Positions 8,125 through 17,041 are shown, counted from the first letter of the stretch. The stretch: DNA of 64,000 nucleotides from Exiguobacterium oxidotolerans JCM 12280 (GCF_000702625.1 NZ_JNIS01000001.1:2422001-2486000), one strand, 5' to 3'. Program-made: numbers and translations. The notes: generated by a model not told the origin, from the sequence alone.

Positions 8125-9183
8125 TTCGAAATCGAGTCGGTAGTCTTCCTGGTTCGTCCAAGGACGGAAGCGACGGAATAACTGATGGAACGATAAGCAG
8201 AGGACAATCGGAAGCAAGATGAATAATCCGAAGACGAGCACTCCATTTGCCCATGTCCATCCACCTGCCATCAAATGCAAGGCGTTGATTGGACCAATCA
8301 ACCCGGACATACCGAAGCCGGCGCTAAACGGTGTTCCTTGAATCCCTAAAATCCCGGCTAACCCGCCGAGAACTGCGGCACTGCACATGACGGGAACGAT
8401 CATGATGGGATTACGAATAAAATTTGCCATCTGAATTTTCGGTGATCCTAAAAAATGAGCAATCGACGTTCCGCGAGAATTCGCCTTCCAGCCTGCGATT
8501 GCAAGACCGAATCCAGCGGCACAGACACCGAGGTTTGCCGCTCCTGCTGCAATGCCCGAGAGGCTGATGGCTGTTGCGATGCCGACGGTCGACAGCGGAG
8601 AGACGATCAAAACTGAAAACGTGACCGCTAACAGGACGCCCATCAAGATTGGTTGCAGAACAGTGAACTGAGTGATCATTTGACCGATCGCCGCAGTGAT
8701 TTTAGTGACGAACGGATATGTAAGGACGCCAATCCCACCTGCACCGACAATGATCAACGTCGGCATGACGAGAACAGTGTAGGTTTTAAAACGATTTCCA
8801 ATCCATAAGACAAGTGCGGTTGCGATGGCAGCTGTTACACCTGCGTTGATGACATCACCCGTACCGACGAATAAAAAACCGGCTGTTTCCGTCCGCGTCG
8901 CGACACCTGAACCGACGACGGTCGCTAGACCAATCGAGGCGGTTTCGATCGGAGTCGTCTTGAATTGCATGGCGACGGCAACACCGATGACCATCGGTAG
9001 CAAGCGCATCGCAATCGTAGTCGAGTCGATGATGTATTGAGCGGGCGCGAAGTAAGGTAATAATGCTTTGGCGAGTTCGCCGAGCAGAGCACCTGGGATT
9101 AATGCAACTAAAATTCCGATACTGAGTCCGTTCAGTACATGGATACCGAACTGACGATTGATTCGTGTTGTAGAAGATTCGAT
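8122..9183 (-). CDS. PTS EIIC-like membrane protein (PTS_EIIC_2 type)
   Basis: Polytopic membrane protein, about 353 residues if begun at 9183, resembling the PTS_EIIC_2 family (PfoR-like). Family-typical segments include LVALIPGALLGELAKALLP, TTPIETASIGLATVVGSG, a glycine-rich stretch with GVCAAGFGLAIAGWKANSRG, and GMSGLIGPINALHLM near the C-terminus. No EIIA or EIIB domain is present, so its transport role and substrate are unknown. The start is unusual. A strong promoter (9248-9276) lies inside the longest open frame. The only good ribosome binding site, TAAGGAG (9193-9199), is 9 bases before an ATC codon at 9183. The nearest ATG (9225) lies about 16 bases after the likely transcript start and has no such site. 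An AUC start is therefore proposed. Confidence 0.75.
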   Translation of the reverse strand: MESSTTRINRQFGIHVLNGLSIGILVALIPGALLGELAKALLPYFAPAQYIIDSTTIAMRLLPMVIGVAVAMQFKTTPIETASIGLATVVGSGVATRTETAGFLFVGTGDVINAGVTAAIATALVLWIGNRFKTYTVLVMPTLIIVGAGGIGVLTYPFVTKITAAIGQMITQFTVLQPILMGVLLAVTFSVLIVSPLSTVGIATAISLSGIAAGAANLGVCAAGFGLAIAGWKANSRGTSIAHFLGSPKIQMANFIRNPIMIVPVMCSAAVLGGLAGILGIQGTPFSAGFGMSGLIGPINALHLMAGGWTWANGVLVFGLFILLPIVLCLSFHQLFRRFRPWTNQEDYRLDFE

Positions 9184-9247
9184 GGGAATACACTCCTTAT
9201 GTAATGCTTTTGTGCATAACAGCATAAAAGCTATGAATTGTTTTTTT

Positions 9248-9276
9248 ATCTTACGCGATAGGAAAGAACACGTCAA
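9248..9276 (-). promoter_or_regulatory. Sigma-A promoter of the EIIC-like gene
   Basis: On the minus strand: TTGACG, 17 bases, TAAGAT. This near-consensus promoter rules out the upstream methionine at 9324 as the start of the EIIC-like protein. Confidence 0.75.
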
Positions 9277-9305
9277 GAAGAAATAGGAATTTTCTGTGAA
9301 TTGAT

Positions 9306-9326
9306 GAGTGCATTCTGTTCGCACTC
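9306..9326. promoter_or_regulatory. Inverted repeat upstream of the MDR reductase
   Basis: GAGTGC, 9 bases, GCACTC: a 6-9-6 inverted repeat between the divergent EIIC-like promoter and the reductase start. Possible operator; the binding regulator is unknown. Confidence 0.3.
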
Positions 9327-9381
9327 CGTGAAAAGGACTGATAGAGTAAAAGGGTAAAAGATATTAGAGAGGATGAACGAA

Positions 9382-10374
9382 ATGGGAGAACAACAAATCG
9401 TTTTAGCAGAAAGACCGGAAGGACGTCCGACACGTGAAACGTTTCGGTATGAATCAATCGAACTAAACGCACCAGACGCAGGACAAGTCTTACTCGAGAC
9501 ACTCTACATTTCAGTTGATCCATACATGCGCGGGCGGATGAATGATGCACGTTCCTATTCACAACCATTCGAATTGGGTGCACCGGTTCAGGGAGGTGTC
9601 GTCGCGAAAGTCATCGAGTCACGTAGTGATGCTCTTAAAGAAGGGGATATCGTTGTCGGAATGCTCGACTGGGCAACGAAACTTGTTGTCGATGCAAAAA
9701 CTGTTCGGAAAATTGATGCGTCGCTCGCACCTGTATCGACAGCGCTCGGCGTACTCGGTATGACAGGGATGACGGCTTACTTCGGTTTACTGGATATCGG
9801 TAACCCACAGCCAGGTGAAACGGTTGTCGTGTCGGCTGCGGCCGGGGCTGTCGGGTCAATCGTCGGTCAAATCGCTAAAATCAAAGGGGCTCGTGTCGTT
9901 GGCATCGCGGGTAGTGATGAAAAGACGACGTATCTAAAAGAAGAACTTTGGTTTGATGAAGTCATCAACTATAAAACGGAAGACGTCGGAGAAGCGCTCG
10001 ACCGCGCATGTCCGAGTGGAGTGGACGTCTACTTTGAAAATGTCGGAGGCGAGATTGGGGACGCGGTCATCGACCGTTTGAATCCGTTTGCCCGTATTCC
10101 AGTCTGTGGCGCGATTTCTGGATACAATGAAAAAGAGAACATCGGACCGCGCGTTCAATCAAAATTGATTGCTTCACGGGCGCGGATGCAAGGCTTCTTA
10201 GTCGGGGATTATGGAAAACGTTTCAAGGAAGCAGCAGAACAGTTAGGCGAATGGGTCAGTGCTGGTGAATTGAAATATGAGGAAACAATTTTTGAAGGGT
10301 TCGACAATGTTCCAGATGCATTCTTAGGTCTGTTCGATGGTTCGAACACAGGAAAGTTACTCGTGAAACTGTAA
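9382..10374 (+). CDS. NADP-dependent MDR-family reductase (YfmJ/CurA-like)
   Basis: Zinc-independent medium-chain dehydrogenase/reductase of 330 residues, like prostaglandin/leukotriene and curcumin reductases; it should reduce activated carbon-carbon double bonds of enones using NADPH. Visible are ISVDPYMRGRM near residue 33, the nucleotide-binding VSAAAGAVGSIVGQIAKIKG near residue 150, and VDVYFENVGG near residue 215. The protein ends GKLLVKL as usual. The start is taken as ATG 9382, 9 bases after GAGAGG; ATG 9373 is in frame but touches the ribosome binding site. It is monocistronic, closed by a strong terminator. Confidence 0.88.
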   Translation: MGEQQIVLAERPEGRPTRETFRYESIELNAPDAGQVLLETLYISVDPYMRGRMNDARSYSQPFELGAPVQGGVVAKVIESRSDALKEGDIVVGMLDWATKLVVDAKTVRKIDASLAPVSTALGVLGMTGMTAYFGLLDIGNPQPGETVVVSAAAGAVGSIVGQIAKIKGARVVGIAGSDEKTTYLKEELWFDEVINYKTEDVGEALDRACPSGVDVYFENVGGEIGDAVIDRLNPFARIPVCGAISGYNEKENIGPRVQSKLIASRARMQGFLVGDYGKRFKEAAEQLGEWVSAGELKYEETIFEGFDNVPDAFLGLFDGSNTGKLLVKL

Positions 10375-10407
10375 AATGTAGACTTCGTATGTAAAAACGT
10401 ACTATCT

Positions 10408-10455
10408 AAAAAAAGCGTCGGACGATTCGTAAGTGAATCGTCCGACGCTTTTTTT
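10408..10455 (+). terminator. Terminator after the MDR reductase gene
   Basis: Fully paired arms (AAAAAAAGCGTCGGACGATTC and complement) around GTAAGT, ending in a T run. The symmetry would also serve the small minus-strand gene at 10477-10638. Confidence 0.92.
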
Positions 10456-10476
10456 AGGTACGACGTGTAACGTCGG

Positions 10477-10638
10477 TCATGATTTTTTTTGATCGTCTTT
10501 CAATTCTTCCAAATCTGGATCGGGATGTTGTGTCTCAGCAGGCTTGATGCCGGGGTCTGATGTTTCAGCCGGTTCAGGATCTGGGTGAAGACCGACGTCT
10601 GCTTGTTCATTTGGTAAATTCTCTTTTTTTTCATTCAT
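10477..10638 (-). CDS. Small Pro/Asp/Glu-rich protein (53 residues)
   Basis: Predicted 53-residue, acidic, probably disordered protein. It opens MNEKKENLPNEQ and carries two imperfect repeats of a HPDPxxx...PAET unit (GLHPDPEPAETSDPG, then KPAETQHPDPDLEE), ending in a charged EELKDDQKKS. No signal peptide, cysteine or membrane segment. An AAAGGA lies upstream; ATG 10638 is 12 bases from it, while in-frame ATG 10650 is immediately adjacent to it, so 10638 is preferred. It points away from the polysaccharide locus and ends just before the palindromic terminator shared with the MDR gene. The internal repeats and placement support it being real. I do not recognise a family. Confidence 0.55.
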   Translation of the reverse strand: MNEKKENLPNEQADVGLHPDPEPAETSDPGIKPAETQHPDPDLEELKDDQKKS

Positions 10639-10832
10639 GGTAAAATTCATTCCTTTCTCTTTTTCGAATCTTCTTAAGATTTACCCGTCTATCTGATTCT
10701 GAAACTAATGAAGTGCTCATCATATTTTATTGCCGACTTGTTCAAAAGTAAGTCACGAACAAACTACAGTCCACGCCAATCAGTCATCTTCTCAACTGGA
10801 ATGTAAGGAAATACTGGAAAACATTCATCAAC

Positions 10833-10854
10833 TCTTTACAAAAACCTTGCAAGG
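10833..10854 (+). promoter_or_regulatory. Possible control site ahead of the polysaccharide locus
   Basis: TCTTTACAA followed after three bases by the palindrome CCTTGCAAGG. A similar arrangement (TCTTTACAA then a CTTTACGTAAAG palindrome) occurs at 17137-17158, upstream of the second block of the same locus. Confidence 0.3.
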
Positions 10855-10915
10855 GATTTAAGTGCGCTTTGAACTGCTCTCGTAGACTGAAGGGAGATCA
10901 AGCAGGAAGGGTGTT

Positions 10916-13567
10916 TTGAACGTGAATGGACAACAGTGGAAAAGAAAAGTAACGCAACAGCTAGGTTGGGTTCGTGCTGAGCAACAGCGATTGAAGACGG
11001 AACCAGCAGCGAGTTCGACTGCGTTCGAAACATTACAACGATTAGAATCATTAGGAACTGCTAAGACGATTCGTCCGTCAAACAAGCCGGTTGAGACAAA
11101 AACGAAGCGCTATCAAGAAGAGAGTAATCAACAATTACTCGATACGATTGATTACCAAGCGATTTCGCTGCGGAGTCAGTCACGTTACTATGAGCCGCGA
11201 CCACTGGAAGTAGCTGTCGTCTGTTCCGAGTTCATGCATGCCTATTATCAAGATGCCTTTCATCTCCATTACGTGAACGCAGACACATTTGAGGATGTCT
11301 TTAGTCGTAAAATCGATCTCTTTTTAGTCATCACGTCATGGAAAGGCTTGCAAGGGGATGACTGGAAAGGGGTCGCGACACCGAAATCGAAAAAAAGAAC
11401 ATTACTCCTCCAGATGATGCGAGAGGTGAAACAACAAGGGATTCCGGTCGTCTTCCAGTCGACGGAAGACCCGAGTAACTTCGATCGTTTCAGTGAGCTG
11501 GCAAAACAAGCCGATTATGTGCTGACGTCAGACGAAGCGATGCTTCCGGAATATCAAGTGCTTTGTGGTCATGACCGGATTGAAGCGGTCTCGTTCGGTG
11601 TGAATCCGCTGATCCATAATCCGCTTGGCGCAACCCGAAGCCGGAAAAATCATGTCTTGTTCGCCGGGAGCTGGATGGCGAAGTATCCAGAACGTGTCAA
11701 GGATACGGAAGTGCTGTTCGATGGGGTGATGAGCTCATCGCATCAGCTCGATATCGTCGACCGCAACTATCACCTCGGCTTACCGGACTATCATTTCCCG
11801 GACCGGTACGTCAAACGGGTTGCCCCTGCGATTCCGTATGATGCGCTTCAGCAAGTGAGCAAATGTTACGACTGGGTGTTGAATCTCAATAGCATCAAAT
11901 ACAGTAAAACGATGTGTGCGCGCCGGATTTTTGAATCGCAGGCACTTGGGAATTTAATCATTTCGAATTATAGTATCGCCGTCAACAACCTGTTTCCAAA
12001 CGTATTTACAGTTCACGATCAACAGGAAATCAAAGCAATCGTCGATCGAACATCTGAAGAAGACATTGAGCGATTGCGTGCTGAAGGAATTCGTTCTGTC
12101 ATGTCGAGTCACACGGTGTTTGACCGGGTCGATCAATTGGCGCGGATGCTGAAACTCAATCAACAACAACCGGCGCGTCGCCTGCTCGTCGTCTTACGCA
12201 ATCCGACACCGGCACTTGAACAGCAGATTGCCAAGCAATCGATTGAACCGGATACTATTTGTCACTTGTCTGAACTGACGGCTGCGGAATATAGACAAGC
12301 CGATCTTGTTGCCCTGCTCGACGGAGGCGAGTCGTACGGGGAATATTACCTCGAAGATTTACGCAACGGCTTTAAGTTTGCCGATGCTGATATCGTCCGG
12401 AAATCGCTCAGCGGACAAGTCGCTTATGAAGTCCTTGAGACGTCAGGCGCAGACACCGGAGCGATGGTCTGGCGGGAGCATGTCCCGTTTGAACAGTTTG
12501 TCAGCGGAACGTTATCTGGACGGACGCTCATGATGGATTGCTTCGAATGGAATGAACAGCATCAGACGAAAGCACTTGTTGCCCCTGTTTTGTCCGTCGT
12601 CGTGCCGATTTACAATAACGGACATCATTTGATGTATAAGTGTTTTGCGAGTTTAAAGCGGATGGATCGCTTCGATGAGACAGAAATCGTTCTTGTCGAT
12701 GATGGATCGACGGATTTCGGGACGATTCAAGCCGTCGAACGAATTGCACGACGACATGGGAACGTGACGACCTACTTCTTTGAAACAGGGGGAAGCGGAA
12801 GTGCATCACGTCCTCGTAACAAAGGCGTCGAACTGGCGCGTGCCGATCGGGTGGCCTTTTTGGATCCGGACAATGAAGTGCTCAGTGACCGTTATGCGGA
12901 GCTGTTAGATGAACTTGATCAAGATGCTACGCTCGATTTTGCCGTCGGTCATATGAAAAAGCTGGCCGAGAAGACGAGCATCATCGCCTTACCGACGATT
13001 CGAAAAAAGGGGCGAACGGTTTGTGAAAATCCTCGTGCTTACTTACTTGAACATCGTTTTGCCGTCCAAAGTATTCAAGCATTGGTCGTCAAGCGCGATT
13101 TCCTCGTCAAGCATCAATTGGAACAGGTCGTCGGAGCTGTCGGTCAAGATTCACTGTTTTTCCAAGAAATGATGTTACGGGCGGAACGTGTTCTGCTTGT
13201 GAACCGCGTCGTGCATTATTATTACGCAGCAGTCGCCGGTTCGACCGTTAACTCTTTGACGGTCCGGTTCTTTGAGCGCAGTGTTATCCGGGAACGGGCA
13301 CGAGCAGAGAAGTTTGCGAAATATGGTGTACTCGACCAATACAAGACGAAACGTTTTGAACATTTCTTTGAACACTGGTATTTGGTCAAGTTGCGACAAT
13401 GTAGCGATAAGGACTTTGGACCAAGTGTTGCCTCATTACGGACGATTGTCGGATTTTATGAACCGATTCAACTAACGACACCGTTAGTCCGACAGTTCGT
13501 CGAATTAGCGGATGCGGGGAAGACGGATGCGATTCAAGAATTGTTAGTAGAGGAGGTCACGGCATGA
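10916..13567 (+). CDS. Two-domain glycosyltransferase (CgeB/GT1-like plus GT2)
   Basis: Cytosolic protein of 883 residues with two probable sugar transferases fused. Residues about 95-410 resemble CgeB/DUF3880-type glycosyltransferases, ending in a GT1-like C-lobe (KTMCARRIFESQALGNLIIS). Residues about 560-800 form a GT2 (GT-A) domain: VVVPIYNNGHH, LVDDGSTD and the DxD-like FLDPDNE near residue 647. A fusion suggests two successive transfers on one polymer. The start is TTG 10916, 6 bases after GGAAGGG; a GTG at 10922 is the alternative. It opens the 10.9-17.0 kb block, and its stop overlaps the next ATG. Acceptor and donor sugars cannot be told; a teichoic or teichuronic-type wall polymer is inferred from neighbours. 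Confidence 0.85.
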   Translation: MNVNGQQWKRKVTQQLGWVRAEQQRLKTEPAASSTAFETLQRLESLGTAKTIRPSNKPVETKTKRYQEESNQQLLDTIDYQAISLRSQSRYYEPRPLEVAVVCSEFMHAYYQDAFHLHYVNADTFEDVFSRKIDLFLVITSWKGLQGDDWKGVATPKSKKRTLLLQMMREVKQQGIPVVFQSTEDPSNFDRFSELAKQADYVLTSDEAMLPEYQVLCGHDRIEAVSFGVNPLIHNPLGATRSRKNHVLFAGSWMAKYPERVKDTEVLFDGVMSSSHQLDIVDRNYHLGLPDYHFPDRYVKRVAPAIPYDALQQVSKCYDWVLNLNSIKYSKTMCARRIFESQALGNLIISNYSIAVNNLFPNVFTVHDQQEIKAIVDRTSEEDIERLRAEGIRSVMSSHTVFDRVDQLARMLKLNQQQPARRLLVVLRNPTPALEQQIAKQSIEPDTICHLSELTAAEYRQADLVALLDGGESYGEYYLEDLRNGFKFADADIVRKSLSGQVAYEVLETSGADTGAMVWREHVPFEQFVSGTLSGRTLMMDCFEWNEQHQTKALVAPVLSVVVPIYNNGHHLMYKCFASLKRMDRFDETEIVLVDDGSTDFGTIQAVERIARRHGNVTTYFFETGGSGSASRPRNKGVELARADRVAFLDPDNEVLSDRYAELLDELDQDATLDFAVGHMKKLAEKTSIIALPTIRKKGRTVCENPRAYLLEHRFAVQSIQALVVKRDFLVKHQLEQVVGAVGQDSLFFQEMMLRAERVLLVNRVVHYYYAAVAGSTVNSLTVRFFERSVIRERARAEKFAKYGVLDQYKTKRFEHFFEHWYLVKLRQCSDKDFGPSVASLRTIVGFYEPIQLTTPLVRQFVELADAGKTDAIQELLVEEVTA

Positions 13568-14571
13568 CGAGCACAGCAGGAATGAAACGACCGAAGGATC
13601 AAGTCCGCGCCGCCTATTATGACCAGTTAGGGGTCGCATTCGGGAAAAAGGTCCGAGCGCGCATCCACTGGATAGTACGTGAGGCGAAGGGGGAAGACAT
13701 CCTTGATATCGGGTGCTCCGGGGGACTCGTCCCGATTTTACTCGGACGCGAAGGAAAATGTGTCACAGGAATCGATGTCTCTCCGGAAGCGATTGCTGAA
13801 GCAACGTCTGCGTTAAAAGAAGAAGCGGCATCTGTCCAGTCCGTCGTCATGTTCAGTGAGACGAACATCATGTCTTTTTCAGCAAACCGGCAATTCGATA
13901 CGGTCTTGATGACGGAAGTGCTCGAACACATCGGTGAACCGGAGCGGGTGATTCAGCAGGCATATACGCTCGTCAAACCAGGTGGACGGCTTGTCGTGAC
14001 CGTTCCGTTTGGCGTCAATGATTACGCTGATCATAAACGCACCTATTATTTGAAACGGCTCGTCGAACAGTTAACGCCTTATGGAACGATCGAAAAAATC
14101 GAACGGTTCGATAAGTGGCTTGGTGTGACGCTTGTCATTCAGGAACATGTACAACCAGGACGGATGTTGTCTGCTGAAGAAGTCGACTGGCTCGAGGAGT
14201 CGTTTGAGTTTGTCGAGCGGATGCACCTAGCGGAAGTGGTTCGTCTAAAACAAGTCAACAAGCGTCTGGAACAAAAGACGCAACACGTAGCGGAAATTGA
14301 ATTGCGGATAGAGGAACAATCGAATGAACAGGTAAAACTGGAGCAACAAGTAAGCGAGATGAATCAACAACTGGAACAACTTGCGCAACAATATACGTTA
14401 GTGCTCAAACGTTACGAGGAAGCACTCGTTTCGAACATGGAAGTGCTGGAGGCGAATGAAGCATGGAAATCAAAATACCGGTCACTCGCAAATTCAAAAT
14501 TAGGAAAAGTCATCGTTCGTTATTGGAAGTTCAGACGAAAACTATCACGAAGACTGGCAAGACGTCGATGA
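13564..14571 (+). CDS. SAM-dependent methyltransferase with C-terminal coiled coil
   Basis: Class I methyltransferase of 335 residues. Motif I ILDIGCSGGLVPILLGREG lies near residue 44, the acidic loop GIDVSPEAI follows, and the post-motif TVLMTEVLEHIGEPE is of the Methyltransf_11/UbiG-like type. After about residue 220 the chain becomes a Gln/Glu-rich coiled coil (KQVNKRLEQKTQHVAEIELR and onward) ending in a basic tail RRKLSRRLARRR, which could associate with the membrane. The ATG overlaps the glycosyltransferase stop (ATGA). In this context it may methylate a sugar, possibly capping chain length as coiled-coil methyltransferases do in some O-antigen systems; that is inference. Confidence 0.85.
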   Translation: MTSTAGMKRPKDQVRAAYYDQLGVAFGKKVRARIHWIVREAKGEDILDIGCSGGLVPILLGREGKCVTGIDVSPEAIAEATSALKEEAASVQSVVMFSETNIMSFSANRQFDTVLMTEVLEHIGEPERVIQQAYTLVKPGGRLVVTVPFGVNDYADHKRTYYLKRLVEQLTPYGTIEKIERFDKWLGVTLVIQEHVQPGRMLSAEEVDWLEESFEFVERMHLAEVVRLKQVNKRLEQKTQHVAEIELRIEEQSNEQVKLEQQVSEMNQQLEQLAQQYTLVLKRYEEALVSNMEVLEANEAWKSKYRSLANSKLGKVIVRYWKFRRKLSRRLARRR

Positions 14572-15785
14572 ACGTGTTGATGATTTGTCAAAACTTCTAT
14601 CCGGAAATCGGAAGTGCTGCGAATCGGATGAAAAATATTTTCAAACGGATGGAACAACGGGGCAGTGACGTCCATGTTTTGACGTCGGAGCCGCTTTATC
14701 CGACGGCAGAACTCTATACGGATGCGATGTTTTGGGACGAACCGACGCTTGACGCCGCGCACATCACACGGATTCAACCACGCGACGTCCGGGCGACGAC
14801 TAATTTGTGGAAACGACTCCACCTCTTCATCGAACAGTTTTTCTTAGCGGTCAAAGAAGTGCGACAAGATCCAAAACAGTACGAATACATCTATGCGACG
14901 ACACCTTCGATTTTTATGGGACTGGTCGGAGTCGTCGCAAAACATGTCAAACAGGCACCGCTGATTTTAGACGTCCGTGATTTATGGCCGGAGTCACTCG
15001 TCGGTGTCGGCATCACGAAATCACGCCTGTTATTGAAACCACTGTATTGGCTAGAAAAATGGATGTATCATCAAGCAGATCAAATCGTCATCAACAGCGA
15101 AGGGTTTCGGTCCTATATCGAACAGAAGGGGATCGACGCATCGCGTATTCACTACATTCCAAATTCGATTGAAGAAAATGAGTGGTTGATCAAGCGGCGC
15201 CAAGTCTCGGAACAAGTCCGTGTCGTCTACACGGGCAATATCGGACTGGCGCAAGATGTCTTTTTATTACTTGATGTGGCGGAACGATTGATGGTCGACA
15301 GAAACATTGAATTCCATGTCGTTGGTTACGGATACCATAAGGAAAAATTCGAGACGTTGATTGCGGAGCGAGGGCTGACGAACATCCACTTCATGAATGC
15401 GATGCCGCGTTGGGATGCATTGAAACAGCTTGCTAAAAGTGACATCGCCTTTGCGACGCTCGTCGAGAGTACAGCATTCGACACGGTCACACCGGGGAAA
15501 ATCATCGATTATATGGCGATGGGATGTGCCATCGTCGGCGCTGTTTCCGGACATGCCGCAAAAGTGATTGAAGCGTCGGGTGCTGGTGTCGTATCGCGTG
15601 ACCGCAGCCGGGACGAGATCGTCCGACAGATTCGTCATCTCGCAAACAATCCGGAGGAACGGGCATTGATGGGGCGCTCTGGCGTCTCCTACGTCCAAAC
15701 ACACTTTGACTGGGAACAAAATGAAGAACGACTGTTTGAAGCAATCCGTCAAACGTGTCAACAGACAGTGGAGGTGAAGGGATGA
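14568..15785 (+). CDS. GT4-family glycosyltransferase (WbuB-like)
   Basis: GT-B fold glycosyltransferase of 405 residues. The N-terminal lobe starts MNVLMICQNFYPEIGSAANR, typical of WbuB/WbpH-like enzymes for amino-sugar transfer. DVRDLWPESLVGVG is in the middle, and the C-lobe carries VVYTGNIGLAQD and TPGKIIDYMAMGCAIVG, where the donor nucleotide-sugar is bound. The true start is ATG 14568, which overlaps the methyltransferase stop; the open frame runs 35 codons further upstream inside that gene. It is translationally coupled on both sides. Its donor could be the UDP-ManNAc or ManNAcA made by enzymes encoded downstream (inference). Confidence 0.9.
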   Translation: MNVLMICQNFYPEIGSAANRMKNIFKRMEQRGSDVHVLTSEPLYPTAELYTDAMFWDEPTLDAAHITRIQPRDVRATTNLWKRLHLFIEQFFLAVKEVRQDPKQYEYIYATTPSIFMGLVGVVAKHVKQAPLILDVRDLWPESLVGVGITKSRLLLKPLYWLEKWMYHQADQIVINSEGFRSYIEQKGIDASRIHYIPNSIEENEWLIKRRQVSEQVRVVYTGNIGLAQDVFLLLDVAERLMVDRNIEFHVVGYGYHKEKFETLIAERGLTNIHFMNAMPRWDALKQLAKSDIAFATLVESTAFDTVTPGKIIDYMAMGCAIVGAVSGHAAKVIEASGAGVVSRDRSRDEIVRQIRHLANNPEERALMGRSGVSYVQTHFDWEQNEERLFEAIRQTCQQTVEVKG

Positions 15786-17041
15786 AACGTGTCGGAATGT
15801 TTGTTTGGAACACGTTTACGAACGATGCCCGTGTCTTAAGGGAATGTACAGCCCTTGCTGATGCTGCGTATCAGGTCGATTTGTATTGTTTAAATGACGG
15901 AACGTTACCGAAAATCGAGCAACATCCAGCAGGTTTCCGCATTCTTCGGATTGATCGCACACCACCATTCGTCAGTCTACTGTCGCGTTTTCGGAAGCGG
16001 TCACCGATTACGCTAGTCGCGGCTATCGGAGTGTTGGTACTGATTCCGTGGTTGATTCCCGTCTTGCTCGTGCTCTATCTGTTACAAAAAAGCCGCTTTT
16101 TACGATATGCGATCTATAACAGCTTTGGCATCGTCCGGATGACGCATGCCGCAAGACAGCGTCAATACGACATCATGCACGCCAATGATTTAAATACGTT
16201 ACCGCAAGCGATTTTAGCAAAACGTCAGGCAAAAGTCGTCTATGATTCACATGAAGTGCAAACCGACCGGACAGGATATGGGAAGGGACAAGGAATCCTT
16301 GAACGTATCCTGTTGCGTTTCGTTGATCGGACGATGGTCGAAAATGATACAAGGGCGGATTATCACCAGCAACTGTACGGAAGCCGGCCGACGGTTCTTC
16401 ATAATTATCCGTTTTATCAGGAAACGATCCCGGCGGCACGGTCGCTGCACACGGAACTAGGTCTCGACCATGCTGAACCGATTTTGCTCTATCAAGGCGG
16501 GATTCAAGAAGGACGCGGACTAGAGCGATTGATTGAGGCGATGCCGTCCGTTACGAACGGAACCTTATTATTTGTTGGTGACGGTAAAATCAAGACACAT
16601 TTACAACGTTTAGCCGCAGAATCTTCAGCGCGGGAGCGGATTTATTTTATTGATAAAGTACCACTAAATCAGTTGCCGAGTTATACAGCGGCAGCGACGA
16701 TCGGGTTCCAAGTCCTGCAAAACGTCTGCTTTAACCATTATTCAGCCTCATCGAATAAATTATTCGAATATATGGCAGCACTTGTCCCTGTCGTCGCGGC
16801 AGACTTACCAGAAATTCGCCGGGTCGTCGAAACGGAACAAGTCGGTTTGATTGTCGATGTCGAGTCGCCCGAGTCGATTGCGCAAGCCGTCAATCGCTTG
16901 ATAGCGGATGATTCGTTACGCAATCAGATGAAAAGCCGAGCGGAAGAGGCGAGAAGACGGTACAACTGGGACGAGGAAAAACAACATCTCTTAGCGGTAT
17001 ATGCGGCAGTTTCAGCGGGAACATCACTTGAAGTCAATTGA
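15782..17041 (+). CDS. GT4-family glycosyltransferase
   Basis: GT-B glycosyltransferase of 419 residues. The N-lobe begins MKRVGMFVWNTFTNDARVLRE. A strongly hydrophobic stretch near residues 75-108 suggests attachment to the membrane. YDSHEVQTDR marks the acceptor-side loop, and the C-lobe has LLYQGGIQEGRGLERLIEA and SSNKLFEYMAALVPVVAADLPEI. Start ATG 15782 lies directly after GGAGGTGAAGGG and overlaps the previous stop; nine codons of upstream open frame are ignored. It is the last gene of the first block of the polysaccharide locus. Confidence 0.9.
   Translation: MKRVGMFVWNTFTNDARVLRECTALADAAYQVDLYCLNDGTLPKIEQHPAGFRILRIDRTPPFVSLLSRFRKRSPITLVAAIGVLVLIPWLIPVLLVLYLLQKSRFLRYAIYNSFGIVRMTHAARQRQYDIMHANDLNTLPQAILAKRQAKVVYDSHEVQTDRTGYGKGQGILERILLRFVDRTMVENDTRADYHQQLYGSRPTVLHNYPFYQETIPAARSLHTELGLDHAEPILLYQGGIQEGRGLERLIEAMPSVTNGTLLFVGDGKIKTHLQRLAAESSARERIYFIDKVPLNQLPSYTAAATIGFQVLQNVCFNHYSASSNKLFEYMAALVPVVAADLPEIRRVVETEQVGLIVDVESPESIAQAVNRLIADDSLRNQMKSRAEEARRRYNWDEEKQHLLAVYAAVSAGTSLEVN

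Noticed and set aside
15267-15813. Overlapping antisense frames (164 and 103 codons) in the glycosyltransferase genes
   Set aside because: Both lie opposite well-supported GT4 genes with complete motifs.
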